From: DATBLY01 sp963705545
GTDB lineage: Bacteria; Actinomycetota; UBA4738; HRBIN12
DNA length: 64,000 nucleotides
Assembly: GCA_963705545.1 (NCBI GenBank)
Contig: CAVPJX010000005.1
Location: forward strand, 248,001-312,000
Reading direction: 5' to 3'
The notes under the pieces: generated by a model
What the model saw: the letters and a program-made list of their open reading frames with translations, nothing else
Databases searched by the model: none
What the model was told of the DNA's origin: nothing
Part shown: positions 6,755 to 14,970 of the stretch, piece after piece
Numbering within the stretch: the first letter of the stretch is position 1
Layout: the number at the start of each line of letters is the position of its first letter
Made by a program: the position numbers and the translations under genes

Positions 6755-9163
6755 CTAGAGGGATTCCAGGTTCGCCAGGATCTGGCTCACGTCGAACTCG
6801 GCGGCACACAGGGTCTCGTCGGCGGCGCCGTAGTACACGCGGATCCGCTTGCCGGCGTCGTCGAGGTTCACGTGTCCGGTGGGGAAGACGACATCGCGGA
6901 GGAACCCGTCGTGCTCGTACTCGACCTCGGGGGCGAGCAGCGGTCGCGGCGTGCGGGCGAGGACCTTCGCGGGATCGCCCGCGTCCAGGAGCATCGCGCC
7001 CATCCCGTACCGGTTGGCGCGGTCGGAGCCGTGGTACAGCTCGAGCCAGCCGCCGTCGACGCGGAACGGGACGCAGCTCGCGCCGATCCGCATCTCGTCC
7101 CACATCCCGGATCGCGGGAGCGCGACCGGCTGATGATCCCCCCAGGTGTCGAGGTCGGGCGAGGATGCCACCCAGATCCCGAGGACGCGTCCGAACGAGC
7201 CGGGCATCGGGCGGGTGAGGGCCACGTAGCGGCCCCCGATCTTCTCGGGGAAGATCACGACGTCCTTGACGTCGGGATCGAACATCACACCCTCGCGCTT
7301 GAAGCTGCGGAAGTCCGTCGTCGTCAGGCGGCTCGTCGTGATGCCGAGCCGGCTCACCGACACGTACGTGATGTGGTACACGCCGTCGATCAGCGTGACC
7401 CGCGGGTCCTCGATCCCGTACTCCTCCAGGCGCGAGGTCGGCACGATCGTCGGGTCCGGGTCGACGGCGAACAGCACGCCGTCCTCGCTCCGCGCGACGC
7501 GCAGGTGCGAGGTGTGGGAGAGGTAGTCGGTGAACTCCTCGTTCCCCGGCGCGAACCCGCCGGAGGCGTTGCGGTACCGGATCGTTCGGGGATCCGAGAG
7601 GTCCAGGCCGGGGAGGTCCCGCGGGACGTAGCCGATCCGGACCTGCGGCGGATCCTGCTCGGTGTCGAAGAACGCCATGCCGATCAGGCGCTCCCGCGAG
7701 ATCCCCTCGGGCAGCGGCACCAGCTTGGGCTCGGCGCCGGTCAGGTCGACCATCTCGGCTCCGTCGGGCAGGTCTGTGGCCGGGCGGGGCCGCTCCGCGA
7801 CCCGCACCAGCAGGACCGTCTCGTCGCCGACCTTCGCCACGCCCGGGTTGATCGTCGAGATCACCTCGAACCCCTCCTGCGACGGCGCGACGTCGCGAGG
7901 CGTGATGAGCGGGTTGCGCGAGAGACGCGCGGCGATCGGCACCGGCTCGCGGTGCGGCTCCTCCTTCTTCACCCGTCGGACCGGCGACGCGTCGATCAGC
8001 CCTTGCATCGTCTCGAGGAACTTCGCGCCGGTCTTCGGCCACGTGGCCTCGTTCGCGTAGGCGTAGGCGTTGCGCTCGAGCTTGCGCTTCAGCTCGGGAT
8101 CCGACAGGACGGCGTTGATCGCCTCCGCGATGCTCTCGGGCGAGCGGAACTCGACCAGGAGCCCCCGCTCGTCGGCGAGCGCCTCGATCGCGTGCAGGTA
8201 CGGCGTCGAAACGACGGCCTTCCCGGCGCCGAGCGCGTAGGAGAGCGTGCCGCTCGTGATCTGGTTCGGGTCGAGGTACGGCGTGACGTAGACGTCGCTC
8301 GCGAGGAGGTAGTCGATGATGTCCTTCTGCTCCAGGTACTGGTTCACGAACGCGACGTGGTCCGACATCCCCAGGCCGTCGACCATCGCGATCAGCCTGT
8401 TCCGGTAGGACTCGCCCTGGTGCTTCAGCAACTCCGGGTGCGTCTGCCCGGCGATCAGGTACAGCGCCTGCGGGTGGCCCTTCACGACGTAGGGCATCGC
8501 CTCGATCACGTACTCGAGGCCCTTGCCGGGGCCGACGAGGCCGAACGTCGAGATGATCTGGTGGCCGTCGAGGCCCATCTTGTCCTTGAGCTTGCGCCGG
8601 CCCTTCGGCTCGATGTGCGGCATCCCGTGCGGGATCACGGTCGTGGGCGTGCCGGTGACGCCGTAGACCTCGTCGAGGATCCGGACGGCGGTCTCGGCCA
8701 TCACGACGAGGCCGTCGGCGGCGCCGGCGATCTCGCGGACGGCCTCTCGCACGGCCGGGCTCGGCTCGGGAAGGACCGTGTGCAGCGTGACGAGCACGGG
8801 CTTGCGCAGCGACTCGAGCATCGGGACGAGGTGGTCGACGTAGTTGCCCTCGATCCAGGTGTCGCCGTCCCAGCCCTCGTCGCGCCAGATCCCGTAGAGG
8901 CCGAACTCGTGTTGGATGCAGACCACGTCTGCGTTCGACGCGTTGATCGCGTGGGCGGCGGCGACGTAGCTCTCGGGCTTGCCCTGACGGATCCGCCATC
9001 GGACCTCGTTCCGGTAGGCCCGCACCACGTTGCGCTCGTCGATCGCCGCCACCCGCGCCTTCGTCCGGTCGTCGGCCTCGCGGACGGCGCCGATCAGGTC
9101 CGACGTGAACGTCGCGATCCCGCAGCGGCGCGGCGGGTACGTGGAAACGAAGGCGATCCGCAT
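6755..9163 (-). CDS. Fusion of family 4 glycosyltransferase and GH130-type glycoside phosphorylase
   Basis: About 802 residues. Residues about 1-390 form a GT-B glycosyltransferase: MRIAFVSTYPPRRCGIATFT at the N-terminus, then VIPHGMPHIEP, FGLVGPGKGLEYVIEAMP and the donor-site region LGAGKAVVSTPYLHAIE. Residues about 440-800 form a five-bladed GH130 domain with SRLEEYGIEDPRVTLIDG, DVKDVVIFPEKIGGRY, and a late GHVNLDDAGKRIRVYYGAAD. GH130 enzymes phosphorolyse beta-mannosides. Joining synthesis and phosphorolysis in one chain suggests turnover of one mannan-like glycan, which is inference. The start at 9163 fits the family N-terminus; a GGAGG lies only 2 nt before it, so ATG codons at 9184 or 9187 remain possible. 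Confidence 0.8.
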   Translation of the reverse strand: MRIAFVSTYPPRRCGIATFTSDLIGAVREADDRTKARVAAIDERNVVRAYRNEVRWRIRQGKPESYVAAAHAINASNADVVCIQHEFGLYGIWRDEGWDGDTWIEGNYVDHLVPMLESLRKPVLVTLHTVLPEPSPAVREAVREIAGAADGLVVMAETAVRILDEVYGVTGTPTTVIPHGMPHIEPKGRRKLKDKMGLDGHQIISTFGLVGPGKGLEYVIEAMPYVVKGHPQALYLIAGQTHPELLKHQGESYRNRLIAMVDGLGMSDHVAFVNQYLEQKDIIDYLLASDVYVTPYLDPNQITSGTLSYALGAGKAVVSTPYLHAIEALADERGLLVEFRSPESIAEAINAVLSDPELKRKLERNAYAYANEATWPKTGAKFLETMQGLIDASPVRRVKKEEPHREPVPIAARLSRNPLITPRDVAPSQEGFEVISTINPGVAKVGDETVLLVRVAERPRPATDLPDGAEMVDLTGAEPKLVPLPEGISRERLIGMAFFDTEQDPPQVRIGYVPRDLPGLDLSDPRTIRYRNASGGFAPGNEEFTDYLSHTSHLRVARSEDGVLFAVDPDPTIVPTSRLEEYGIEDPRVTLIDGVYHITYVSVSRLGITTSRLTTTDFRSFKREGVMFDPDVKDVVIFPEKIGGRYVALTRPMPGSFGRVLGIWVASSPDLDTWGDHQPVALPRSGMWDEMRIGASCVPFRVDGGWLELYHGSDRANRYGMGAMLLDAGDPAKVLARTPRPLLAPEVEYEHDGFLRDVVFPTGHVNLDDAGKRIRVYYGAADETLCAAEFDVSQILANLESL

Positions 9164-9397
9164 GACCTCCAACGTTATCGTCATCATCCGGCACGTCACG
9201 TAGGCCTTCCGGCCGTATCGCGCCGGACCCATCGGCTACCAGGCCCGACGGAACCCGAGATGGCGGGGAGGCGACGCGGAGGGGGCCACCGAGCGAATCA
9301 CACGGATGTGCTTTCCCACCCCAGATGTGGCCGCTACGCTGCATGCCCAGCCTAGATGTTGTGCTGAACCGGGGTTCGACCGACAGGAGGCTGGGCG

Positions 9398-9997
9398 GTG
9401 GAGTGGCTACTCGTCGCCGCGTTAGGCATCATGTGGGCCGCGTTCTTGCTCCCGTCGGCGAACCGACGGGAGGCTAGGGCCTCGACGAGCGTCGAGGATT
9501 TCGAACGCAGGATGGAGCTCTTGGCGCAGGCGGAAGCACACGGCGGACCGGGACGGTGGATCATGACCCCTCGCAAGGGGGTCCGCTTCGTCGGTCCGTC
9601 GCAGCGCCAACGGGCCCGCGCCCGTGAGCGGCGCCGCCAGGTCTTCGCCCTCCTGCTCGAGGCGATCGGGCTCACCTTCCTGATCGGGCTGGTGCCGCCG
9701 CTGCGCCAGGTCGCCTGGGTCGTGTCGGGGATCCTCTTCGTGCTGCTGGTGCTGTACGTGTGGCTCCTGCTCACGATCAAGCACCGGGCCGCGCACCCGC
9801 ACGACGTGGCCCGCGCGGCGCAGCCGCCCGCCCCCCGCGCGAACGCCCGCCCCGCCGCGACGGCGAGGCCGCGCTACGTGGCCGAGGGTCGCAGCACGTG
9901 GGCCCGGCCGACGTTCAACGGCCTGGGCTCGGTCGGCGAGGGGGACCGCGTGCACGTCGTGGTCATGCCCGCCGGCGAGGCCGCGTCGCGCGCCTGA
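9398..9997 (+). CDS. glpR: GlpR-like transmembrane protein (candidate receptor of gephyrin-like Glp)
   Basis: A 199-residue membrane protein. One helix is at the very N-terminus (WLLVAALGIMWAAFLLPSA), followed by a charged stretch with SVEDFERRMELLAQAE, an Arg-rich segment, two adjacent helices at about residues 86-130, and a Pro/Ala-rich cytoplasmic tail ending in a beta-like GEGDRVHVVVMPAG. This layout, with the N-terminal WAxxLLP motif and RR just after, matches the Rv0996/GlpR group as I know it. Genomic context (galU, moeA, then this gene) agrees. GTG start with AGGAGG 7 nt upstream. The protein-protein role is inferred by family only. Confidence 0.55.
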   Translation: MEWLLVAALGIMWAAFLLPSANRREARASTSVEDFERRMELLAQAEAHGGPGRWIMTPRKGVRFVGPSQRQRARARERRRQVFALLLEAIGLTFLIGLVPPLRQVAWVVSGILFVLLVLYVWLLLTIKHRAAHPHDVARAAQPPAPRANARPAATARPRYVAEGRSTWARPTFNGLGSVGEGDRVHVVVMPAGEAASRA

Positions 9998-10013
9998 CGC
10001 CCGGGGATCCCCC

Positions 10014-10649
10014 GTGGACCTCGACGACCTCACGCGCGACCTCCACGAGCGCTTCGACGTCAAGAACGCCGCCCGCGAACGCGTCCTGCCCGCGTCGCGC
10101 CGATCGATCCGCGCGAGCGCGAACGCGATCCGGGCGATCCATCGCGGCGAGCTCGACCGGGCGCGCGAGCTGATCGTGACGTCGCGGGCGGCGATCGACG
10201 AGGGGGTCGAGGCGAGCGCGTCGACGCCTGAGGTCCGGTGGGCCGGCTACCTCGCGGACGCGGAGAAGGAGTACGCCGAGGCGAACGTCACGCTCGCGCT
10301 GGTGTCCGGCGAGGCGATCCCCCTGCCCGAGGACCTGTCCGTGGGGGACGCGCCGTACCTGAACGGCATCGCCGAAGCGATCGGCGAGGGACGCCGCCAC
10401 ATCCTCGACCTGCTGCGGACCGGCGGGGTCGCGCGCGCCGAGGAGGTGCTCCGCGAGCTCGAGGACCTGTACGCCGTGCTCGTGACGATCGACTACCCGG
10501 ATGCGATCACCGGCAACCTCCGCCGATCCACCGACGTCGCGCGCTCGCTGATCGAGAAGACGCGCGGCGACCTGTCGATCGCGTTCGTCCAACGGGACCT
10601 GCACGACGCGCTCGATCGGCACGCGCGCGAGCTGCGGGGCGGGGACTGA
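10014..10649 (+). CDS. Translin family protein
   Basis: A 211-residue all-helical protein. RERVLPASRRSIRASANAIRAIHRGELDRA, APYLNGIAEAIGEGRRHILDLLR and LVTIDYPDAITGNLRRSTDVARSLIEKTRGDL are characteristic of the translin/TRAX superfamily. Eukaryotic translin forms rings that bind single-stranded nucleic acid; archaeal and bacterial homologues are little studied. It starts 16 nt after the GlpR-like gene and is probably co-transcribed. GTG start at 10014. Acidic residues needed for the nuclease activity of TRAX were not identified with certainty. Confidence 0.8.
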   Translation: MDLDDLTRDLHERFDVKNAARERVLPASRRSIRASANAIRAIHRGELDRARELIVTSRAAIDEGVEASASTPEVRWAGYLADAEKEYAEANVTLALVSGEAIPLPEDLSVGDAPYLNGIAEAIGEGRRHILDLLRTGGVARAEEVLRELEDLYAVLVTIDYPDAITGNLRRSTDVARSLIEKTRGDLSIAFVQRDLHDALDRHARELRGGD

Positions 10650-10694
10650 CATGCGGTTGCCCGGGATGGGACTGCCGGCGATGATCCGGCTCCC

Positions 10695-12212
10695 GTGAAC
10701 GAGGTCCTCGACTTCCTGCGCCGATACCCGCCGTTCCGCGACCTCGACTCCCTGGATCTGGAACGGCTGGTGTCGGAGGTCGGCACCGAGTCGTATCCAG
10801 CCGGATCGCTCATCCTTCAGCAGTCATCGGCGCCGGCACACCACCTATACGTCGTTCGGCGTGGAGCCGTGGACCTACTGGACGAGGGGACCATCGTGGA
10901 CCGTCTCGGTGAGGGCGAGGTCTTCGGGATCTCGGTCCTCTCCGGGCTCGGACCGGCGCTCTCGGTCCGCGCGCAGCTCCCCACTGAGTGCCTCCTGATC
11001 GAGGCCGCTCGGGCTCGGGAGCTGCTAGGTACTCAGGCGGGGCTCGCCTTCCTGGCGGCCACTGCGGCCCGTTGGAGGCAGCGAGCATCCTTCGAACGGC
11101 ACGCCGGACGTGCGGCAGCAGTTGAAGCCCTCGTCGTTCGCATCGGCGATGCGAACGACGAGGAGGAGCTGGCGACGATCGCCACCGGTATCGGCCCAGC
11201 GGTCGGCTCCATGCTCGACGAACGGGTGGATCCGGTCGACATCGGCCACGCGGTCGGGTCGGTCCTCGACCGGCTCACGATGCGGTTGATCGAGCTCTAC
11301 CTCCAGGCGGCCGGCGACCCCCCTTCGGCGTTCGCGTGGCTCGCGCTCGGGAGCGCTGCTCGGCACGAACAATCGGTGAACACCGATCAGGATCATGCGC
11401 TGGCGGCCGGCGACCTGGAGCGGGAAGGGTCCGCGTACTTCGCAGGGATGGCCGATGCCGTCACGAGCGGGCTGGCTGCGTGCGGGATCGCCCGGTGCAG
11501 CGGCGGCGTGATGGCCGAGAACCCCGCGTGGCGACGGACGACCGAGGGCTGGCGAGCCCGATTCGGCGAGTACGTCGCGGATCCATCGGCCATGGGTCCG
11601 CGCGTCGCGGGCATCGCGTTCGACTTTCGCCGCGTCGCAGGTCCACTGCAGGTCGAACGCGAGTTGGCAGAGGTCATCCGAGTAGCGAGGGATGACCGGG
11701 CGTTCATGCGAAGGCTCGCGAACACGGTGCTCGACCTCCGGGCTCCGATCTCGAGGCGTCTCGATATCGCCGTCGAGCGGGGCGGAGAACACGCCGGAAC
11801 GCTCAACGTCAAGCACGCCGGGATCACGCCGATCACGAACCTGGCACGGTTCTGGGCGATCCAGGCAGGTTTGACGGAGAACCGCACGATCGAACGTCTC
11901 CGCGGTGCAGCGGCATTGGGGAGGATCTCGGATCGACTCGAGGATGATCTCGAGGAATCGTTCCGGCTGCTCTGGGGGATCCGCCTGGAGCACCACGTGA
12001 CGCAGGTCGAGCAGGGAGTGCAACCCGACGATCACGTGGAGCCTGGATCTCTGCGCCCGATCCCGCGACGGTCGCTCGGCGAGGCGTTGCGCGTCATCGA
12101 TGCGGCCCAATCGACGCTGCGAGCCCGCGAGGGTCGCCTCCGAGGACGGCGAGTCCGAGCTCCCGTTCGGACGGGCTGCTACGCTTGCTACGCTTCCCCT
12201 TCGGGGGTGTAG
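10695..12212 (+). CDS. cNMP-binding and DUF294 nucleotidyltransferase-like protein
   Basis: A 505-residue protein. Residues about 1-120 form a cyclic-nucleotide-binding-like beta barrel (FRDLDSLDLERLVSEV, ILQQSSAPAHHLYVVRRGAVDL). The middle carries LGSAARHEQSVNTDQDHALA, the DUF294/GlnD-type nucleotidyltransferase site: G-S-R-E normally precedes the aspartates, here GSAARHEQ with DQD. The C-terminal DUF294_C helical domain ends at LRVIDAAQSTLRAR. This group resembles CBS/cNMP signal-transduction proteins. The last 26 residues look foreign to the family, and the stop codon lies inside the tRNA-Ala gene, so the tail is doubtful. GTG start at 10695. Confidence 0.8.
   Translation: MNEVLDFLRRYPPFRDLDSLDLERLVSEVGTESYPAGSLILQQSSAPAHHLYVVRRGAVDLLDEGTIVDRLGEGEVFGISVLSGLGPALSVRAQLPTECLLIEAARARELLGTQAGLAFLAATAARWRQRASFERHAGRAAAVEALVVRIGDANDEEELATIATGIGPAVGSMLDERVDPVDIGHAVGSVLDRLTMRLIELYLQAAGDPPSAFAWLALGSAARHEQSVNTDQDHALAAGDLEREGSAYFAGMADAVTSGLAACGIARCSGGVMAENPAWRRTTEGWRARFGEYVADPSAMGPRVAGIAFDFRRVAGPLQVERELAEVIRVARDDRAFMRRLANTVLDLRAPISRRLDIAVERGGEHAGTLNVKHAGITPITNLARFWAIQAGLTENRTIERLRGAAALGRISDRLEDDLEESFRLLWGIRLEHHVTQVEQGVQPDDHVEPGSLRPIPRRSLGEALRVIDAAQSTLRAREGRLRGRRVRAPVRTGCYACYASPSGV
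12189..12194 (+). promoter_or_regulatory. -10 box of the tRNA-Ala gene
   Basis: TACGCT, 8 nt before the mature 5' end. The same hexamer also occurs at 12180-12185 as part of a direct repeat GCTACGCTT. Both lie inside the 3' end of the DUF294 open frame. Confidence 0.45.
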
Positions 12213-12276
12213 CTCAGCCCGGTAGAGCGCTGCCTTCGCACGGCAGAGGTCAGGGGTTCGAATCCCCTCACCTCCA
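12203..12276 (+). tRNA. tRNA-Ala (anticodon CGC)
   Basis: Full cloverleaf: acceptor GGGGGTG with CACCTCC (one G-T pair), D-arm GCTC/GAGC, anticodon stem CTGCC/GGCAG with loop TTCGCAC (anticodon CGC, reading GCG), T-arm AGGGG-TTCGAAT-CCCCT, discriminator A. CCA is not encoded. The gene overlaps the last 10 nt of the upstream DUF294 open frame. Confidence 0.95.
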
Positions 12277-12387
12277 CGGAGAACCCACAGGTCGTGTTCC
12301 GTCCACCACGACCGTCGAACGGTCGCGGATCGACTCGCTCCTCCTGCCGGTCCGTCGTGCGATGCTTCTCGGCCATGAGTCGATCGC

Positions 12388-13413
12388 TTGGCCACCGCAC
12401 TCCAGCAGCTCCCCAAGGTCGAGCTGCACTGTCATATCGAGGGAACGATGCGGGCCGCCACGCTCATCGATCTGGCCGGTCGCCACGGCATCGATCTGCC
12501 GTCCTCGGACCCGGCAGCCTTGTACCGCTACGACTCGCTCGACGGGTTCCTGAAGGTGTTCTGGCTCGTCCAATCGACCCTAGCCACCCGTGACGACTGG
12601 GCTCGGCTGGCGTATGAGAGCGTGATCGACGGTGCCGCTCATGGCTTGATGCATCGCGAGTCGTTCTTCACCCCGACCCGGCACCTCGAAGCGGGCCAAG
12701 ACCTCGCTGACATCGTCGCGGGGTTGGACGAGGGTCTGGCCGCGGCCGAACGTGAAACCGGTGTGACGTGCCTCTTGATCGCCGACATGGATCGGGCCTT
12801 CGGGCCGGAGAAGGGCCTCGAGCAGGTGGAGCGACTCGTGGAGCTTCGCCGCGCAGGAGCACCCGGGATCGACCGGGTGATCGGCATCGGCATGGACTCC
12901 ACCGAAACGGGGATCGATCCGACGACCTATCTCCCCGCGTACGAAGCGGCGCGCTCGGCCGGCTTCCGAACGACCGCTCACCAAGGTGAGAACTCGGGAG
13001 CGGATGCGGTCGTTGCAGCCCTCGATGTCCTTCGGGTCGAACGGATCGACCACGGCTACTCGATCCTCGGCGATCCGGATCTCGTGAGGAGGGTCGCGAC
13101 CGACCGGATCCCGCTCACGGTCTGCCCCAACTCGAACGTCCGCATCGCGAACTCGTTCGAGCGGCTCGAGGATCACGTGTATCCCGAGCTCCGGGCGAAC
13201 GGCGTTCTCGCCACGCTGAACACCGACGACCCTGCCCTTTCTGACCTCGACCTCGGGTACGAGTACGCATCGGTCGCGGCTGCCTTCGGGTGGGGCTGGG
13301 ACGAGATGGTGTCGATCGCTCTCGACGGTGTCGAAGGATGCTGGCTCGACGACGACGACAAGGCGACGCTGCGTGATCGCGTTCGGAAGGCGGCGGTCGA
13401 GCTGGCTCCGTAG
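12388..13413 (+). CDS. add: Adenosine deaminase
   Basis: Deaminates adenosine to inosine. The 341-residue protein has the zinc motif HCH at residues 14-16 (KVELHCHIEGTMR), HQGEN with the zinc His, IDHGYSI, CPNSNVRI and LNTDDPAL with the catalytic aspartate. Frame-based start is TTG at 12388. One alternative is attractive: if a G at about 12389-12390 is an extra base, as in many genes of this window, the gene starts with ATG at 12375 and reads MSRSLATALQQLPKVEL. It may also act on adenine or other adenosine derivatives. Confidence 0.9.
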   Translation: MATALQQLPKVELHCHIEGTMRAATLIDLAGRHGIDLPSSDPAALYRYDSLDGFLKVFWLVQSTLATRDDWARLAYESVIDGAAHGLMHRESFFTPTRHLEAGQDLADIVAGLDEGLAAAERETGVTCLLIADMDRAFGPEKGLEQVERLVELRRAGAPGIDRVIGIGMDSTETGIDPTTYLPAYEAARSAGFRTTAHQGENSGADAVVAALDVLRVERIDHGYSILGDPDLVRRVATDRIPLTVCPNSNVRIANSFERLEDHVYPELRANGVLATLNTDDPALSDLDLGYEYASVAAAFGWGWDEMVSIALDGVEGCWLDDDDKATLRDRVRKAAVELAP

Positions 13414-13466
13414 CCGACGCTAGCATCGCCCTCATCCACGCTGCCCCAGCTCGCGGTCTTCCTCGC

Positions 13467-13928
13467 TCAGGGTGCTACGTTCGGATGCTGTCCGGCGGAC
13501 CCGGGCCAGAGCAGCTCGAACGTCTCGAGCACGACCTCCGTATCGTCGTCCGCCTCCGTGCCTTCACTCGCGAAGAACTCGATGTGGGCGCGGCGCCAGT
13601 GCTCGAGGCTCCGGTCGCCCTCTCCCTCGGTCCACGCATAGCCCTCGTCGACGTCGCCGAAGCGGCGGATCTCGACCTTCGTCGTCCGGATCACGCACAG
13701 CGGATCCTCGTTGCCGTCCAAGACCACCGAGAGGTCGCCTACCTTGGGGAGCGCCTCTCCCTCCTCGGCGTACTCGGCGAGCAGCGAGGTGCCGGCGCGC
13801 TTCGGTCCGTCGCGGACCAGCAGTCCCAACGCGGTCGCATCGCTGCCGAACGACCAGGCGGTGAACTCCCCGTCGATCCCGGTCGTCGCGACGAACGCCG
13901 CCCAGAAGGCGCGGATGCGCTCGTCCAT
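13467..13928 (-). CDS. ASCH domain protein
   Basis: A 153-residue protein of the ASCH/PUA-like fold. Typical features are SFGSDATALGLLVRDGPKRAGTSLL, a VVLDGNEDPLCVIRTTKVEIRRF strand-loop-strand, and GEGDRSLEHWRRAHIEFF. ASCH proteins bind RNA or, in some cases, hydrolyse N4-acetylcytidine; the exact role here is unknown. It starts 8 nt after the proline dehydrogenase stop and is likely in the same operon. A longer open frame upstream is a shadow of the proline dehydrogenase gene. Confidence 0.85.
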   Translation of the reverse strand: MDERIRAFWAAFVATTGIDGEFTAWSFGSDATALGLLVRDGPKRAGTSLLAEYAEEGEALPKVGDLSVVLDGNEDPLCVIRTTKVEIRRFGDVDEGYAWTEGEGDRSLEHWRRAHIEFFASEGTEADDDTEVVLETFELLWPGSAGQHPNVAP

Positions 13929-13936
13929 CTCGGGAC

Positions 13937-14863
13937 CTAGACCCTCGAAGGGTGGCGCGCCACCAGGTTGCGGGCGGCGAGCCAGACGTTGGACGGTTTC
14001 TCGGCCATCCGACGCATGAACCACGGGTACCAGTAGTCGCCGTAGGAGATCAGCACGCGCACCCGGTAGCCGGCGTCGTGCAGACGGTACTGCTGGTCGA
14101 CGCGGATCCCGTACAGCATCTGCACCTCGAACGCGTCCTTCGGGACGCCGGCGTCCTCGATCCGGGTCAGCAGGTCGGTGTCGTGGGTCGCGAGCGCCAG
14201 CCGCCCGTGCCCCTCGCGTTCCGCGATCGTCGCGGAGATCCGCAGGAACGCCTCGTCGATCACGTCGTGATGCTGGAACGCGAGCCCGGGCGGTTCGCGG
14301 TACGCGCCCTTCACCAGGCGGATCGAGGGGTCGAGCGGTAGGAGCCGGATCACGTCGTCCCACGTCCGCTTCAGGTACGCCTGCAGGCAGATGCCGGTGT
14401 TCCCGTGGTCGGCCGCGAGCCGCGCGTACTGGTCGACGGTGTGCTGGACGAAGGCGGTCGACTCCATGTCGATCCAGATCCGGTTGCCCTTCACGGCGGC
14501 GTGCTCGGCCAGGCGCTCCAGGTTCCGGAAGGCGTGCTCTGGCGCGAGCTCCAGGCCCAGGTGCGTCGGCTTGATCGAGACCTCGGTGTCGCGACCGCCC
14601 TCGGCGATCCGGTCCAGCAGCTGGACGTAGTGGTCGGTGACCGCGTCGGCCTCGGCGAGGCTCGTCACGTTCTCGCCGAGGTACGTGAACGTCGTGGGGA
14701 TCCCGTCGTCCGCCAGCAGACCCGCGGCGCCGAGCGCGTCGTCCATCGACTCGCCGGGCATGAACCGCCGGACGGTCGCCCGCACGAAGCCGAGGTTCGG
14801 CAGGTGCTGGCGCAGGGTCGGGTTCCCGGCGGCCCACAGCAACGCGCCTCGCATCGGATCCAT
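13937..14863 (-). CDS. Proline dehydrogenase
   Basis: Flavoenzyme that oxidises proline to pyrroline-5-carboxylate. The 308-residue protein is a stand-alone PRODH TIM barrel: YLGENVTS, VSIKPTHLGLE, IWIDMESTAFVQHT, GICLQAYLKRTWDD, RLVKGAYREP, ALATHD and FEVQMLYGIR, followed by the Tyr/Arg-rich substrate region YGDYWYPWFMRRMAEKPSN. No P5C dehydrogenase gene is nearby. Start ATG at 14863 has a TAGGCT box 8 nt upstream, so it is probably leaderless; ATG at 14854 is also possible. Confidence 0.92.
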   Translation of the reverse strand: MDPMRGALLWAAGNPTLRQHLPNLGFVRATVRRFMPGESMDDALGAAGLLADDGIPTTFTYLGENVTSLAEADAVTDHYVQLLDRIAEGGRDTEVSIKPTHLGLELAPEHAFRNLERLAEHAAVKGNRIWIDMESTAFVQHTVDQYARLAADHGNTGICLQAYLKRTWDDVIRLLPLDPSIRLVKGAYREPPGLAFQHHDVIDEAFLRISATIAEREGHGRLALATHDTDLLTRIEDAGVPKDAFEVQMLYGIRVDQQYRLHDAGYRVRVLISYGDYWYPWFMRRMAEKPSNVWLAARNLVARHPSRV

Positions 14864-14871
14864 CGGGCGGC

Positions 14872-14877
14872 AGCCTA
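14872..14877 (-). promoter_or_regulatory. -10 box of proline dehydrogenase
   Basis: TAGGCT on the minus strand, 8 nt before the ATG at 14863; no ribosome binding site between. Confidence 0.45.
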
Positions 14878-14970
14878 GCGGGTCGTGCGAGGCGCGCTGC
14901 TACCCTCGCGCGCATCGAGCCCACCCGCATCGACGCAGGCACGAAGGGGTTCCCGGCGGTCGACGAGCCG

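Noticed and set aside
6872..9355. 827-codon open frame on the plus strand
   Set aside because: It is antisense to the GT4-GH130 gene and has no domain; long antisense frames are common at 70% GC.
12203..12276. tRNA-Ala as an integration site
   Set aside because: No integrase and no repeat of the tRNA 3' end was seen downstream.
11025..12416. 463-codon minus-strand frame across the DUF294 gene and the tRNA
   Set aside because: No recognisable motif, and it runs through the tRNA gene; the plus-strand frame has clear family motifs.
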